The notes: generated from the letters alone by a model not told the origin. A stretch of 64,000 nt of DNA from Armatimonadota bacterium (GCA_031432545.1 JAVKGX010000008.1:15614-79613); one strand, 5' to 3'. Positions 1-13,050 are shown, counted from the stretch's first letter. A program made the numbers and translations.

Positions 1-1180
1 GCGGCGCATTGCCCAAGAAGATGCCGGTCAGTCCGCCGGCGACGAACAGCGAAATGAACCCGATGGCGAACAGCATCGCTGACGAGAAGTAGATCTTCCC
101 CCGCCACAGCGTCGCCAGCCAGTTGAACGTCTTCACCGCGGATGGCACAGCGATCAGCAGCGTCGTGACGGCGAACGCGGTACCCAGCAGCGGATGCATC
201 CCGCTCACGAACATGTGGTGCGCCCACACGAGGAAGCTCAGCAGCGTGATCGCCATCATGGAGGCGACCATCGCCGTGTATCCGAAGATCGGCTTTCGCG
301 AGAAGTTGGCGAGCACGTCGGAGACGATCCCCATGGGAGGCAGGATCACGATGTAGACCTCGGGGTGGCCGAAGAACCAGAAGAGGTGCTGCCACAGGAG
401 GGGATTGCCGCCCGTGTGGTCGATCACCTGTCCGCCAACCACCAGGCCGGCGGGCACGAAGAAGCTGGTCCCGGCGACCCGGTCGAACAACAACAAGATG
501 CCCGCGGCCAGCAGCACCGGAAACGACAAGAGGGCCAGAATCGAGGTCAAAAACAGGCCCCACACCGTCAGCGGCATGCGGCTCAGGGTCATCCCCGGGG
601 TCCGCATTTGGAGGATCGTCGTGATGTAGTTCAGCGATCCGAACAGCGAAGAGACGATGAAGATGGCGATCGCCACGATCCACAGCGTCTGGCCCATGCC
701 CGAGCCGGGAGCGGCCTGCGGCAGGGCGCTCAGCGGCGGATATGCGGTCCAGCCGGCGCTGATCGGGCCCCCGGGCACGAAGAAGCTGGCCAGCAGCGGC
801 ACGATCGACAGCGCGTACGTCCAGTACGAGAGCATGTTGATGAACGGGAAGGCCATGTCGCGCGCCCCGATCTTTAGCGGGATCAGGAAGTTCCCGAAGC
901 CCCCCACGAGCGCGGGAGTCAACACGAAGAAGATCATGATCGTCCCGTGCATCCCGACCACTGCGATGTACTGGTCGGCCTGCAGGACGCCGGCGTCCGG
1001 CCAGGCGAGCTGGGTCCGGATCAGCATCGCGAGGGCGCCTCCGACCAGCAGCATGAACAGGGAGGTCAGCAGGTACTGGATGCCGATGACCTTGTGGTCC
1101 TGACTGAAGACGTACTTTCGCCAGAAGCTCTGTTCGACGTGTACTTCCGGATGGGCCGCGTGGGTTTGGGCGGTCGCCAT
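1..1180 (-). CDS. ctaD: cytochrome c oxidase subunit I (partial, 3' end outside window)
   Basis: Catalytic subunit of the haem-copper oxidase, reducing O2 to water in the cytoplasmic membrane. The minus-strand frame opens with ATG at 1180 behind a strong GGAGGTGA site that overlaps the coxB stop, so the two genes are translationally coupled. Visible are the low-spin haem ligand His78 in MHGTIMIFF, the CuB His and cross-linked Tyr in FGHPEVYIVILP, and the CuB His pair in WAHHMF. The frame leaves the window just after GGLTGIF, before the haem a3 histidines, so about 393 of the usual 530-600 residues are visible. The family call is secure; the exact oxidase class is not resolved here. Confidence 0.97.
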   Translation of the reverse strand, partial: MATAQTHAAHPEVHVEQSFWRKYVFSQDHKVIGIQYLLTSLFMLLVGGALAMLIRTQLAWPDAGVLQADQYIAVVGMHGTIMIFFVLTPALVGGFGNFLIPLKIGARDMAFPFINMLSYWTYALSIVPLLASFFVPGGPISAGWTAYPPLSALPQAAPGSGMGQTLWIVAIAIFIVSSLFGSLNYITTILQMRTPGMTLSRMPLTVWGLFLTSILALLSFPVLLAAGILLLFDRVAGTSFFVPAGLVVGGQVIDHTGGNPLLWQHLFWFFGHPEVYIVILPPMGIVSDVLANFSRKPIFGYTAMVASMMAITLLSFLVWAHHMFVSGMHPLLGTAFAVTTLLIAVPSAVKTFNWLATLWRGKIYFSSAMLFAIGFISLFVAGGLTGIFLGNAP

Positions 1181-1185
1181 CGGTG

Positions 1186-2010
1186 TCACCTCCGCGCCTG
1201 CTCGGCCATCCAGCGGTCGAACTCCTCCTGTGTCACGACGCGCACCTGGCCCCGCATCGTGTAGTGCCCGACGCCGCACAGCTCGGCGCAGGCCAGGTCG
1301 AAGGTCCCGGTCTGCGTCGGAGTGAACACGATCTCGGTGGTCGCGCCAGGCACCAGGTCCTTCTTCATGCGGAACGCCGGCACGAAGAAGCTGTGTTGCA
1401 CATCCCGGGTCCGCAGCAACACGCGGGCCGGGCGATCGACGACCAACAGGATCTCCGGGCTGACGATGTCGTCGGCGGCTGCCGGGTCCGTTGGGTCAAC
1501 GTTGAACGGTTCGCGCACGCGCAGATCCGTTCGACCGAGCTGGCCGTCGGGCCCCGGGTAGCGGGCCGTCCAGGCGAACTGTTCGCCGCGGACTTCCACG
1601 ACGTGCGCGTCGGCGGGGGAGGCGAGTGTGATCCGCAACCACAGCACGAGCCCGGCCACGCTGAGCGCGACCATGGCGATTGCCGGGATGATCGTGTAGG
1701 TCAGCTCCAATTTGAGGTGGAACGGAAAGTAGTGGGCGCGGGCGCCCGGACGCGCGCGGTAGCGGATGACGAAGTAGCCAAGCAGGACGTGGATGAGGAT
1801 GAAGACCAGTCCGGTCGTCCACAGGGTCACGTCGAACAACCAGTCCAGATCGGCCCCCTCGCGCGACGCCAGCGGCGGGAACCACCACGCGCGCCGGGCG
1901 TACAGCGTACCGACCAGACCTGCGAGCATGAACAACCAGAACAGCAGACCCAGACCGAGGCCGGACCGCTGCGTGCGCTCGAGCGCAGCGTGCTCAGAGC
2001 GATCTTCCAC
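1186..2010 (-). CDS. ctaC: cytochrome c oxidase subunit II
   Basis: CuA-bearing subunit that takes electrons from cytochrome c. Two membrane segments (about residues 18-36 and 63-84) are followed by a cupredoxin domain. The CuA motif CAELCGVGHYTM lies near residues 241-252, and the upstream His ligand is in VQHSFFVP. I chose GTG at 2010 because GGAGGG lies about 10 nt upstream; the frame is open to an ATG at 2109, but that adds an unconserved Arg-rich leader. There is no signal-peptide lipobox and no fused cytochrome c domain. It is first in a minus-strand cox operon with subunit I immediately downstream. Confidence 0.95.
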   Translation of the reverse strand: MEDRSEHAALERTQRSGLGLGLLFWLFMLAGLVGTLYARRAWWFPPLASREGADLDWLFDVTLWTTGLVFILIHVLLGYFVIRYRARPGARAHYFPFHLKLELTYTIIPAIAMVALSVAGLVLWLRITLASPADAHVVEVRGEQFAWTARYPGPDGQLGRTDLRVREPFNVDPTDPAAADDIVSPEILLVVDRPARVLLRTRDVQHSFFVPAFRMKKDLVPGATTEIVFTPTQTGTFDLACAELCGVGHYTMRGQVRVVTQEEFDRWMAEQARR

Positions 2011-2165
2011 GGGGAGTTGACCCTCCAGACGTTCTGACCCAGGAGCGGAATGTCGCGCCCCTAGACAGCGTTCTGGGATCGGTGCGCAAACCCCTGCCCG
2101 GTGTCGCAAAAACGGGAACCGCCCCGACGCCGCCCCGGCGTCGCCGGCCGTTCCCTCCGTCTAAT

Positions 2166-2194
2166 ACTATAGGATTGCGGGCAAGCCGTGCGAT
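2166..2194 (-). promoter_or_regulatory. possible promoter of the cox genes
   Basis: On the minus strand TATAGT (plus positions 2166-2171) matches the -10 consensus at 5 of 6 bases. At 17 nt spacing the -35 position (2189-2194) reads ATCGCA, a poor match. It is the only AT-rich patch in the divergent gap upstream of coxB, which is the main reason to list it. Confidence 0.3.
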
Positions 2195-2227
2195 CACAGC
2201 GACGCTGGGAGCTGCGTGGCGCACGCA

Positions 2228-2256
2228 TTGACAACGTGCAGCCGAGCGTCTATGCT
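2228..2256 (+). promoter_or_regulatory. sigma-70-type promoter of the ribosomal super-operon
   Basis: A perfect TTGACA (2228-2233), a 17-nt spacer and TATGCT (2251-2256) lie about 50 nt before the first gene of the translation operon. This is the best housekeeping promoter seen in the window and fits the expression demand on ribosomal genes. It also shows that this operon starts here rather than reading through from rpoBC, which are absent upstream. Confidence 0.8.
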
Positions 2257-2308
2257 CGGAAAGGTTGTCTGGCGGCGGGCCGGACTCGGGTAGGGAAGAC
2301 TGGGAACC

Positions 2309-2560
2309 GTGACGCTGGACGCCCTGAAGGAAGCGCCTAAGCGGGTTGTCGGAGCGCATCAGACGGCCAAGGCCATCGCGCGAGGCCGCGCGGTGGTCGT
2401 GTTCGTATCCCGGGATGCGGCCCGCAGGATCACAGAGCCGGTCGTGCGTGCCGCCGAAGAACGGGGCCTGCCGGTGGTCGAGGTCGAAACCGGCAGGGAG
2501 CTCGGTCGGGCCTGCGGGATTGCGGTCGGTGCAGCGGCGGCCGCCATCCTGCGGTCGTAA
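2309..2560 (+). CDS. L7Ae/L30e/S12e-family ribosome-associated protein
   Basis: An 83-residue protein resembling bacterial L7Ae-like proteins (B. subtilis YbxF/RplGB type), which bind kink-turn RNA. The recognisable pattern is an N-terminal AxxTxKAIARG-type segment, a central hydrophobic strand VVVFVSRDA, the LPVVEV strand and an alanine-rich C-terminal helix. The GTG start at 2309 has only a weak purine-rich upstream site. It occupies the place this family holds in Bacillota, just before rpsL, but with no rpoC in front of it and a long gap after it. Confidence 0.8.
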   Translation: MTLDALKEAPKRVVGAHQTAKAIARGRAVVVFVSRDAARRITEPVVRAAEERGLPVVEVETGRELGRACGIAVGAAAAAILRS

Positions 2561-2979
2561 GGGTTGTACACGCCCCCGGCGACGCGGCCGGTGGGAGTGC
2601 CGCGAACCGGGGTGTACTGCTCTCTCGGGGCCACAAGGTCCCAAGCGTGCACGCGGTGGCCGGGTCTGCACGGCCGGCGGGCCGTCCGCATCGACCCGGC
2701 CGCGTGGCGGCTGAACGCGCCGCAGGAATCCGATCGCCACGAGCTTCGGGCCCACCGGGGCTCCTCTGGCAGGACGATCGGGGACCGTATGGCGCGGGCG
2801 CAAAACCGAGTCGCGACAAACTCGTAGCGACGACCGGCCGCGGTTGCGTCCACCCCGCAGCTGGGTCTTCGCACGCGAAGGCTGGCGGCAGCGCGGCGCG
2901 CGAAGGGGTGCGGCCGGCTGGCAGCGGAATGCGCGTCGGTTCGTCAGGGTTACAAGCAGGGTCTTGCCGGGAGGGGCGG
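2561..2979 (+). other. 419-nt untranslated stretch before rpsL, possibly a structured leader
   Basis: I found no convincing gene. The frame of rpsL stays open upstream to 2647, but that extension is Arg/Gly/Ala-rich and unlike S12, so it looks like a GC artefact. A long-range inverted repeat pairs GTACACGCCCC (2566-2576) with GGGGTGTAC (2609-2617), leaving one bulged base, with GC-rich sequence between. It may be a leader RNA element controlling the operon; no known ribosomal leader class was recognised. Confidence 0.35.
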
Positions 2980-3351
2980 ATGCCGACGATCAACCAGTTG
3001 CTTCGCAAGGGCCGGGAGCCGCTGGGGCACAAGAGCAAGTCCCCAGCGCTCCAGCGCAACCCGTTCAAGCGGGGCGTGTGCATCCAGGTCAAGACGATGA
3101 CGCCCAAGAAGCCGAACTCGGCGCTGCGGAAGATCGCCCGTGTGCGGTTGACCAACGGCATCGAGGTGACGGCGTACATCCCCGGGATCGGCCACAACCT
3201 TCAGGAGCACTCGGTGGTTTTGGTTCGCGGCGGTCGTGTTCCGGATCTTCCGGGCATCCGCTACCACATCATCCGCGGCGCGCTCGACGCCGCGGGTGTG
3301 GCGAACCGTCGCCGCGGCCGCAGCAAGTACGGAGCGAAGCGACCCAAGTGA
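2980..3351 (+). CDS. rpsL: 30S ribosomal protein S12
   Basis: Decoding-centre protein of the small subunit, 123 residues, the normal length. It contains [11 protein letters not shown], the streptomycin-region loop, and [13 protein letters not shown]. The Ile in PGIG is the same as in B. subtilis. Neither loop shows an obvious streptomycin-resistance substitution (Lys present in KKPNS). ATG at 2980 follows a GGGAGGGG site. First of the str block rpsL-rpsG-fusA-tuf. Confidence 0.98.
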   Translation: MPTINQLLRKGREPLGHKSKSPALQRNPFKRGVCIQVKTMTPKKPNSALRKIARVRLTNGIEVTAYIPGIGHNLQEHSVVLVRGGRVPDLPGIRYHIIRGALDAAGVANRRRGRSKYGAKRPK

Positions 3352-3366
3352 TGGCGGAGGCGGGCA

Positions 3367-3837
3367 ATGCCGAGGAAGGGACCGGTTCCTCGCCGTAAGA
3401 TCGCGCCAGACGTGACGTACCGAAGCGTGAGCGTGGCGCGGGTCATCAACAAGGTGATGCAGCGGGGCAAGAAGAGCCTGGCGGAACGCATCGTGTACGG
3501 TGCGCTGAAGCGCGTCGAGGAGAAGACAGGGCAAGATCCCGTGCGCGTGCTCGACAAGGCGCTGAGCAACATCATGCCCGTGCTCGAAGTCAAGGCCAGG
3601 CGCGTGGGCGGCGCCAACTACCAGGTCCCGGTCGAGGTGCGACCCGACCGGCGAACGTCGCTGGGCATCCGGTGGTTGGTGCAGTACGCACGGCAGCGCC
3701 CGGGCCGGGGGATGATGGACAAGCTGGCGCAGGAGATCCTCGATGCCTCCCAGGGCCAAGGCGGCGCCGTGAAGCGGCGTGAGGAAGTGCACAAGATGGC
3801 AGAGGCGAACAAGGCCTTCGCGCATTACCGGTGGTGA
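3367..3837 (+). CDS. rpsG: 30S ribosomal protein S7
   Basis: Nucleates assembly of the 30S head and contacts the E-site tRNA. 156 residues, full family length, starting [10 protein letters not shown] and ending AFAHYRW, both typical of bacterial S7. It lies 15 nt after rpsL and 25 nt before fusA in the conserved str order. Confidence 0.98.
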   Translation: MPRKGPVPRRKIAPDVTYRSVSVARVINKVMQRGKKSLAERIVYGALKRVEEKTGQDPVRVLDKALSNIMPVLEVKARRVGGANYQVPVEVRPDRRTSLGIRWLVQYARQRPGRGMMDKLAQEILDASQGQGGAVKRREEVHKMAEANKAFAHYRW

Positions 3838-3862
3838 GCGCACCGCCGGTCGAGGTGGCGTA

Positions 3863-5950
<2,088 letters not shown>

Positions 5951-5968
5951 CCGACACGGAGGGATGGG

Positions 5969-7186
<1,218 letters not shown>

Positions 7187-7199
7187 CCGGAGGTGACCG

Positions 7200-7505
7200 G
7201 TGGCGCAGAAGATCCGGATCAAGCTGAAGGCGTTCGATCACCGCGTACTCGACCAGTCGGCGGCGACCATCGTCGACAGCGTGCGCCGCAGCGGCGCGCG
7301 CATCTCGGGACCGATCCCCCTGCCGACCGACCGGCGGATCTACACGGTGATCCGATCACCGCACACGGATAAGGAGTCCATGGAGCACTTCCAGGTACTG
7401 ACACACAAGCGTCTGATCGACATCCTGGAACCGACGCAGAAGACGGTGGATTCCCTGATGACGCTGGATCTACCCGCGGGCGTGGACATCGAGATCAAAC
7501 TGTAG
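7200..7505 (+). CDS. rpsJ: 30S ribosomal protein S10
   Basis: Component of the 30S head and, in many bacteria, the NusE partner in antitermination. 101 residues, starting [14 protein letters not shown] and ending VDIEIKL. GTG at 7200 overlaps the end of an AGGTGACC purine tract. It opens the S10 block, directly after tuf. Confidence 0.97.
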   Translation: MAQKIRIKLKAFDHRVLDQSAATIVDSVRRSGARISGPIPLPTDRRIYTVIRSPHTDKESMEHFQVLTHKRLIDILEPTQKTVDSLMTLDLPAGVDIEIKL

Positions 7506-7531
7506 CCGCCGTTCCCCGGGAGGGATGGCCG

Positions 7532-8152
7532 ATGACAGCGATCCTTGGGCGCAAGATCGGAATGACGCAGGTCTTCGACGCCGCCGGAAATCTGGTTCCC
7601 GTGACGGTGGTCCAGGCCGAGCCGAATGTGGTGGTCGACGTGCGGACGCCCGAGCGCGACGGGTACCGGGCGATCCGGGTTGGATTCGAGGAAATCCCGG
7701 AGCGGCGGGTCAACAAGCCGATGCGCGGTGTGTTCGCGCGGGCCGGCGTGCGGCCGCGTCGAGTGGTGCGCGAGGTGCGGCTGCGCAACGGCGAGGAGTT
7801 CCAGATCGGGCAGGAGATCTCCGTGAGGATCTTCCAGGACGGCGACCGGGTGGACGTAACGAGCACGAGCAAGGGCAAGGGGTTCGCCGGCGCAATGAAG
7901 CGCCATGGGTTCGGCGGTCAGCGCGATTCACACGGCGTGTCGCTGATGCACCGCGCAGTGGGATCGCTGGGAACATCCGGCGTGGGTCGGGTGTGGCCGG
8001 GTAAACGGATGCCCGGTCGCATGGGCGCAGAGCGGGTGACGATCCGCGGGCTGTCGGTCGTCCGCGTGGATCCGGAGCGCAACCTGCTGCTGATCCGAGG
8101 CGGTCTGCCGGGGCGCCGCGGGGCGCTCGTGATGGTGAGGAAGGCGCGATGA
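7532..8152 (+). CDS. rplC: 50S ribosomal protein L3
   Basis: Large-subunit assembly protein near the peptidyl-transferase centre, 206 residues. It starts with ILGRKIGMTQVFD and contains the conserved loop region GFGGQRDSHGVS and GRMG. The stop overlaps the rplD start (ATGA at 8149-8152), so L3 and L4 are translationally coupled. Confidence 0.97.
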   Translation: MTAILGRKIGMTQVFDAAGNLVPVTVVQAEPNVVVDVRTPERDGYRAIRVGFEEIPERRVNKPMRGVFARAGVRPRRVVREVRLRNGEEFQIGQEISVRIFQDGDRVDVTSTSKGKGFAGAMKRHGFGGQRDSHGVSLMHRAVGSLGTSGVGRVWPGKRMPGRMGAERVTIRGLSVVRVDPERNLLLIRGGLPGRRGALVMVRKAR

Positions 8153-8817
8153 AGGGCGGGGATCGCTCGAGGACGGCACAGACGGCCGGGACGGTGCCGA
8201 GAGCACCCGTCTACAGCGCCTTGGGGGAGCGCATCGACGAGGTAGAGTTGACCCAGGCGGTGTTCGGGATCCGTCCCCACAAGGCCGTCGTCCACCAGGC
8301 CCTCGTGGCGGAACTGGCGGGCGAGCGCGCCAGGGGGGCTTCGACCAAGACGCGCGGCGAGGTGGCGGGGAGCACGCGGAAGATCTGGAGACAGAAGGGC
8401 ACGGGACGCGCGCGGCACGGCAGCCGCAAGGCCCCGATCTTTGTGGGGGGCGGGATCGTGTTCGGCCCCAGACCGCGTGACCACACCCAACGCCTGCCGA
8501 AGGCAATGCGCCGCCTGGCAGTCCGGTCCGTGCTTTCGGATGCGGTCCGCGATGGCCGTCTGATCGTCGTCGAAGGCTTCGGGATAACAGAGGGGAGGAC
8601 ACGGGAGCTGGTGGACCTCCTCGATGGCCTGGAGGTCGAAGGCCGAACGGCGCTCATCGCCGCGTCTGAGGACCGCCTGGTGCGGAGGGCGGCCCGGAAT
8701 CTGCCGGATGTGACGGTCCTCAGCCCCGACGACCTGAGCCTGGCACCGCTGCTGGCCGCACAACGGGTCGTGATCGACCGGGCCGCGCTGGCGGCGATGG
8801 AGAGGGTTCTGTCATGA
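8149..8817 (+). CDS. rplD: 50S ribosomal protein L4
   Basis: Tunnel-lining protein that can also autoregulate the S10 operon in some bacteria. 222 residues, with the tunnel loop [19 protein letters not shown] and FGPRPRDH typical of L4. About 20 residues precede the usual core, so an internal start is possible, but the ATGA overlap with rplC supports 8149. It overlaps rplW by 4 nt. Confidence 0.96.
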   Translation: MKGGDRSRTAQTAGTVPRAPVYSALGERIDEVELTQAVFGIRPHKAVVHQALVAELAGERARGASTKTRGEVAGSTRKIWRQKGTGRARHGSRKAPIFVGGGIVFGPRPRDHTQRLPKAMRRLAVRSVLSDAVRDGRLIVVEGFGITEGRTRELVDLLDGLEVEGRTALIAASEDRLVRRAARNLPDVTVLSPDDLSLAPLLAAQRVVIDRAALAAMERVLS

Positions 8818-9101
8818 GGGACCCCCGTGACATCCTGCGCCGCCCGCACATCACCGAGAAGTCGATGCGCGGTGTGGAGGCGGGCAAGTACACGTTCGAG
8901 GTGGCGCGCGACGCCACGAAACCCGCGATCCGGGAGGCCGTCGAGCGGATCTTCGACGTCCAGGTCGCGAAGGTGAACGTGATCAACATCCCCGGGCGGG
9001 TCAAGAAGCGCGGGCGCCACACGTACCGGACGCCGGACCGCAAGAAGGCGGTGGTGACGCTGCGTCCGGGCGAGAAGATCGATCTCGAGAAGATGATGTA
9101 G
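8814..9101 (+). CDS. rplW: 50S ribosomal protein L23
   Basis: Sits at the peptide exit and forms the docking site for trigger factor and SRP. 95 residues with the opening [12 protein letters not shown] and the extended loop [21 protein letters not shown] at 8814 overlaps the rplD stop. Confidence 0.96.
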   Translation: MRDPRDILRRPHITEKSMRGVEAGKYTFEVARDATKPAIREAVERIFDVQVAKVNVINIPGRVKKRGRHTYRTPDRKKAVVTLRPGEKIDLEKMM

Positions 9102-9135
9102 GGCGGTTTGACGTCTGGCCGCCCGGAGGCAACCG

Positions 9136-9963
9136 ATGGGCATCAAGCGCTTCAAACCGACGACCCCAGGCCGGCGGTTCGCCACGGCCTACACCTTCGA
9201 CGAGATCACGAAGGACAGGCCCGAGAAGTCCCTGCTCCGCCCGTTGCGGAGGCACGCGGGCCGGAACAACCAGGGGCGGGTTACGACGCGCCACCGCGGG
9301 GGCGGTCACAAGCGGCGATACCGGGTGGTCGACTTCCGGCGCGACAAAGACGGCGTGCCGGCTAGGGTCGCGGCCATCGAGTACGATCCGAACCGCTCGG
9401 CGCGGATTGCGTTGCTGCACTACGCCGATGGTGAGAAGCGCTACGTCCTGGCGCCCGTCGGACTAGCGGTGGGCGACACCGTGGTATCGGGCGAGGAGGC
9501 GGAGATCCGTCCCGGCAACACGTTGCCCCTGGGCAGCATCCCGGTGGGCACCATGGTCCACAACATCGAGTTGCAGCCGGGGCGGGGCGGGCAGATGGTC
9601 CGCGCGGCCGGAGGTGCCGCGCAGATCATGGCTAAGGAGGGCGAGTGGGCGACGCTGCGTCTGCCCTCCGGCGAGATGCGCAAGGTGTCCGTGCGCTGTC
9701 GGGCGACCGTGGGGCAGGTCGGCAACCTTGAGCACGAGGCAATCAAGCTGGGCAAGGCCGGGCGCAAGCGGTGGCTGGGCATCCGGCCGACGGTGCGTGG
9801 GGTCGCTCAGGACCCCCGCAGCCACCCCCACGGGGGCGGTGAGGGGAAGTCGCCGATCGGCATGCCCGGCCCGGTGTCGCCGTGGGGCAAACCCACCCTG
9901 GGCAAGAAGACGCGCAGACCGGCCAAGCCCAGCGACAAGTACATCGTGAAGCGGCGCAAGTGA
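9136..9963 (+). CDS. rplB: 50S ribosomal protein L2
   Basis: Core large-subunit protein needed for subunit association and peptidyl transfer. 275 residues, full length. It has [19 protein letters not shown] near the N-terminus and the conserved C-terminal [17 protein letters not shown], including the functionally important His of that loop. Confidence 0.98.
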   Translation: MGIKRFKPTTPGRRFATAYTFDEITKDRPEKSLLRPLRRHAGRNNQGRVTTRHRGGGHKRRYRVVDFRRDKDGVPARVAAIEYDPNRSARIALLHYADGEKRYVLAPVGLAVGDTVVSGEEAEIRPGNTLPLGSIPVGTMVHNIELQPGRGGQMVRAAGGAAQIMAKEGEWATLRLPSGEMRKVSVRCRATVGQVGNLEHEAIKLGKAGRKRWLGIRPTVRGVAQDPRSHPHGGGEGKSPIGMPGPVSPWGKPTLGKKTRRPAKPSDKYIVKRRK

Positions 9964-9991
9964 GCATACGACCACGGACGCGGGGTTGCAC

Positions 9992-10276
9992 ATGGGACGT
10001 TCTCAGAAGAAAGGGCCGTTCGTCGACGAGCACCTGTTGAAGAAGATCCAGGCGCTCAACCAGAAGCGGGAGAAGCGCGTGATCCGGACCTGGTCGCGGC
10101 GGTCGACGATCCTTCCGGACTTCGTCGGCCACACGATCGCCGTGCACGACGGCCGCAAGCACGTGCCGATCTACATCACCGAGCAGATGGTCGGTCACAA
10201 GCTGGGCGAGTTCGCCCCCACCCGCACGTTCAAGGGTCACGGGGGATCGGAGCGGACGACGGGTGTGAAGGGCTGA
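9992..10276 (+). CDS. rpsS: 30S ribosomal protein S19
   Basis: 30S head protein that pairs with S13. 94 residues starting [18 protein letters not shown] at 9992 gives the canonical N-terminus; a TTG two codons upstream is also open but adds residues not found in the family. Confidence 0.97.
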   Translation: MGRSQKKGPFVDEHLLKKIQALNQKREKRVIRTWSRRSTILPDFVGHTIAVHDGRKHVPIYITEQMVGHKLGEFAPTRTFKGHGGSERTTGVKG

Positions 10277-10331
10277 TCGGTCTTCGGCGACGGGTCGGCC
10301 AGGACGCCGACGGCGAGTCGTGGGGGTTGCG

Positions 10332-10679
10332 ATGGAAGCGCGGGCGGTTGCCAAGTACATCCGGATGTCGCCGCTCAAGGTGCGGCGCGTGGCCGAAGCG
10401 GTGCGCGGGCGCGGTGTGGATGAGGCGCTGGCGATCCTGCGTGCGATGCCCCACCGGGCCGCCCGGGTCGTCGAGAAGTGCGTGAAGTCGGCGGCGGCCA
10501 ACGCGGAGCACAACCTGGACTTGGACCGCGATACCCTGATCGTCGCCCGGATCGCCGTCGACCGGGGTCCTGGCGGCAGCATGTGGAAGCGTCTGATGCC
10601 GCGTGCGCGTGGCCGTGCCGATATCATCACCAAGCACACCAGCCACATCACGGTCGTCGTCGCCGAGCGGGAGTACTAG
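10332..10679 (+). CDS. rplV: 50S ribosomal protein L22
   Basis: Exit-tunnel protein; 115 residues with [18 protein letters not shown] and the C-terminal [20 protein letters not shown] at 10332 follows a GGGGGTTGCG tract; the in-frame GTG at 10320 adds four residues with no better site. Confidence 0.96.
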   Translation: MEARAVAKYIRMSPLKVRRVAEAVRGRGVDEALAILRAMPHRAARVVEKCVKSAAANAEHNLDLDRDTLIVARIAVDRGPGGSMWKRLMPRARGRADIITKHTSHITVVVAEREY

Positions 10680-10719
10680 GGGGTTCGTCAGGTTCCGTCC
10701 AGAGCGCGGAGGTGCAGGC

Positions 10720-11385
10720 GTGGGACAGAAGGTGCATCCGGTCGGGCTGCGGCTGGGGATCATCCGCGATTGGGAGTCCCGCTGGTACAGCGAGAAGTCG
10801 TTCGCGGACAACCTGCACGAGGATCTGCGGCTGCGCAAGTACATCAAGCAGAAGCTCTACCGAGCCGGGATCTCGCGGATCGAGATCGAGCGGCAGTCCA
10901 AGGCGGTCAAGATCACGGTGCACGCCGCGCGGCCAGGGATCATCATCGGTCGCGGGGGCGCCGGCATCGACGCGCTGCGAAAGGAGCTCGCCGAGCTGAC
11001 CGGCAAGGAGATCCATCTCAACGTTCAAGAGGTGCGTCGCCCGGAACTCGAAGCGCAGCTGGTCGCCGAGAACGTGGCCCAGCAGCTGGAACGGCGCATC
11101 GCGCATCGGCGGGCCATGAAGCAGGCCGTCCAGCGCACGCTGCGCGCGGGCGCGAAGGGCATCCGCATCTCGTGCTCCGGCCGTCTGGGGGGTGCGGAGA
11201 TCGCGCGCTACGAGTGGTACCGTGAGGGCCGCGTGCCGCTGCACACGCTGCGCGCGGACATCGACTTCGGCGTCGCCGAAGCCCTGACGACGTACGGGCG
11301 CATCGGCGTCAAGGTGTGGATCTACCGCGGGGAGGTGTTCCCCGAGCACCGCCGCGAGACGCGCGCGATCCGGGCGGCGCGCTAG
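10720..11385 (+). CDS. rpsC: 30S ribosomal protein S3
   Basis: Forms the mRNA entry site. 221 residues, starting [17 protein letters not shown], with the KH-domain loop [11 protein letters not shown] and the C-terminal [11 protein letters not shown]. The start is GTG 10720 behind a near-perfect GGAGGTG at 10709-10715; the frame is open upstream into rplV but only this start gives the family N-terminus. Confidence 0.97.
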   Translation: MGQKVHPVGLRLGIIRDWESRWYSEKSFADNLHEDLRLRKYIKQKLYRAGISRIEIERQSKAVKITVHAARPGIIIGRGGAGIDALRKELAELTGKEIHLNVQEVRRPELEAQLVAENVAQQLERRIAHRRAMKQAVQRTLRAGAKGIRISCSGRLGGAEIARYEWYREGRVPLHTLRADIDFGVAEALTTYGRIGVKVWIYRGEVFPEHRRETRAIRAAR

Positions 11386-11405
11386 CGGATGGGGGAGCGA
11401 TCGCG

Positions 11406-11834
11406 ATGCTGATGCCAAAGCGCGTCAAGTACCGCAAGCAGCACCGAGGCCGTCGCAAGGGGCTGGCGCTGAGGGGATCGACCGTCGCGTTCGGGGAATA
11501 CGGGCTGCGCGCGATGAGCCCGGCGTGGATGACGAGCGCGCAGATCGAGGCGGCCCGCCGTACGATCACCCGCTACATCAAGCGAGGGGGCAAGTTGTGG
11601 ATCCGTGTGTTCCCCGACAAGCCGGTGACGAAGAAACCGGCCGAGACGCGTATGGGCAGCGGGAAGGGGAACCCGGAGTTCTGGGTCGCCGTCGTCAAGC
11701 CCGGTCGGGTGTTGTTCGAACTGGCGGGCGTGAGCGAGAACGTGGCGCGCGAGGCGATGCTGCTGGCGGCCCACAAGCTGCCGGTCAAGGTCCAGTTCGT
11801 GAAGCGAGACGAGGTAGGGGGTGAAGCGCGTTGA
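11406..11834 (+). CDS. rplP: 50S ribosomal protein L16
   Basis: Binds near the A site of the large subunit. 142 residues starting [16 protein letters not shown] and containing [22 protein letters not shown] at 11406 or 11412 are both possible and differ by two residues. The open frame upstream overlaps rpsC and is unrelated to L16. Confidence 0.97.
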   Translation: MLMPKRVKYRKQHRGRRKGLALRGSTVAFGEYGLRAMSPAWMTSAQIEAARRTITRYIKRGGKLWIRVFPDKPVTKKPAETRMGSGKGNPEFWVAVVKPGRVLFELAGVSENVAREAMLLAAHKLPVKVQFVKRDEVGGEAR

Positions 11835-12025
11835 AGGCGGCCGAGCTGCGGGAGATGTCGCTGGACGAACTGCGCCGGCGTTTGGATGAGGCGCTGCAGG
11901 AGCAGTTCAACCTTCGGGTGCAGATCTCCGCCGGCAAGGCCCAAAGCCCGTCACGCCTGCGCGAGGTGCGCCGTGACATCGCCCGCCTGAAGGTCGTTTT
12001 GGCCGAGCGGGGAGAGCGCCTCTGA
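11831..12025 (+). CDS. rpmC: 50S ribosomal protein L29
   Basis: Small exit-site protein, 64 residues, two predicted helices, with [20 protein letters not shown] as the usual opening. It starts on TTG at 11831, which overlaps the rplP stop as TTGA, so translation is coupled. Confidence 0.95.
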   Translation: MKAAELREMSLDELRRRLDEALQEQFNLRVQISAGKAQSPSRLREVRRDIARLKVVLAERGERL

Positions 12026-12037
12026 GGAGGACGACGC

Positions 12038-12292
12038 ATGGAGCGCAGAATCCGCAAGACACTGGTCGGGGACGTCGTCAGCGACAAGATGGACAAGACC
12101 GTCGTCGTGCGCGTGGAGTCGGTGGCCCGTCACCCCGTGTACAAGAAGGCGGTGCGCCGGCACAGGCGCTTCAAGGCGCACGACGAGCGCAACGAGTGCC
12201 GGGTGGGCGATCGTGTTCGGATCATGGAGACACGGCCGCTGTCACGCGAGAAGCGGTGGCGCGTGGTGGAGATCCTGGAGCGTGCCAAGTAG
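12038..12292 (+). CDS. rpsQ: 30S ribosomal protein S17
   Basis: Early 16S-rRNA-binding protein with an OB fold; 84 residues. Conserved features include the [20 protein letters not shown] opening, RHPVYKK and the C-terminal [19 protein letters not shown] at 12038 follows GAGGA. Confidence 0.97.
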   Translation: MERRIRKTLVGDVVSDKMDKTVVVRVESVARHPVYKKAVRRHRRFKAHDERNECRVGDRVRIMETRPLSREKRWRVVEILERAK

Positions 12293-12310
12293 GACGGGAG
12301 GTTGCAGGGG

Positions 12311-12679
12311 ATGGTGCAGCAGGAGTCCCGACTCAGGGTAGCCGACAACACGGGAGCGCGCGAGATCCTGGTGATCCGTGTGCTCGGGGGCAGCCGTCGG
12401 CGGTACGCACGGGTCGGCGACATCGTGGTGGGCACGGTGAAGCAGGCGATCCCCAACAGCGCGGTCAAAAAGGGGGAGATCGTCAAGGCCGTGGTCGTGC
12501 GGACGAAGAAGGAACTGCGGCGGCCTGACGGTTCTTACATCAGGTTCGACGATAACGCCGCCGTGCTGATCAATGAACAGATGAACCCGCGGGGCACGCG
12601 GATCTTCGGGCCGGTCGCGCGCGAACTGCGGGAGCGGCAGTTCATGAAAATCGTATCGCTGGCGCCGGAAGTGCTGTGA
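12311..12679 (+). CDS. rplN: 50S ribosomal protein L14
   Basis: Intersubunit-bridge protein, 122 residues from ATG 12311, exactly the canonical length. It contains [20 protein letters not shown] and the terminal [24 protein letters not shown] at 12302 is in frame but would add three residues. Confidence 0.97.
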   Translation: MVQQESRLRVADNTGAREILVIRVLGGSRRRYARVGDIVVGTVKQAIPNSAVKKGEIVKAVVVRTKKELRRPDGSYIRFDDNAAVLINEQMNPRGTRIFGPVARELRERQFMKIVSLAPEVL

Positions 12680-12695
12680 CCGGGGAGGGCGGAGC

Positions 12696-13043
12696 ATGCC
12701 GACAACGGGGGCACAACGCGTTCGGATGCACGTCCGCAAGGGCGATCTCGTGATCGTGATCTCGGGAAAGTACCGGGGCAAGCGCGGGAAGATCCTACGT
12801 GTGTTTCCGAAGACGCGTCGGGTCATCGTGGAGGGCGTGAACACCGTGAAGCGGCACACCAAACCGTCGCAGAAGAACCCCCAGGGCGGCATCGTGCGGA
12901 AAGAGTTGCCGATCCCGGCAGCCAAGGTCATGCTGGTGGATCCGGATACCAAGATGCGTACGCGGGTCGGGATCCGGGAGGCGGCCGATGGCCGGCGGGT
13001 ACGCTACGCGAAGCGGTCCGGCGAGCTGGTGGATAAGAGCTGA
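12696..13043 (+). CDS. rplX: 50S ribosomal protein L24
   Basis: Large-subunit assembly initiator with a KOW motif ([19 protein letters not shown]). 115 residues, with about 10 extra residues before the usual HVRKGD start. The N-terminal addition may mean that a later start is used, but ATG 12696 has a GGAGGGCGGAGC site. Confidence 0.95.
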   Translation: MPTTGAQRVRMHVRKGDLVIVISGKYRGKRGKILRVFPKTRRVIVEGVNTVKRHTKPSQKNPQGGIVRKELPIPAAKVMLVDPDTKMRTRVGIREAADGRRVRYAKRSGELVDKS

Positions 13044-13050
13044 GGACGAG

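Noticed and set aside
194-877. Plus-strand frames over the first kilobase
   Set aside because: They are antisense to cytochrome oxidase subunit I, whose haem and copper ligands are readable on the minus strand.
2162-2173. T7-promoter-like TAATACTATAGG
   Set aside because: It lacks the middle of the T7 phage promoter, is a single chance match in an AT-rich patch, and no phage genes are near.
2647-2979. N-terminal extension of S12 in the same open frame
   Set aside because: It doubles S12 length with unconserved residues, and ATG 2980 has a good ribosome site.
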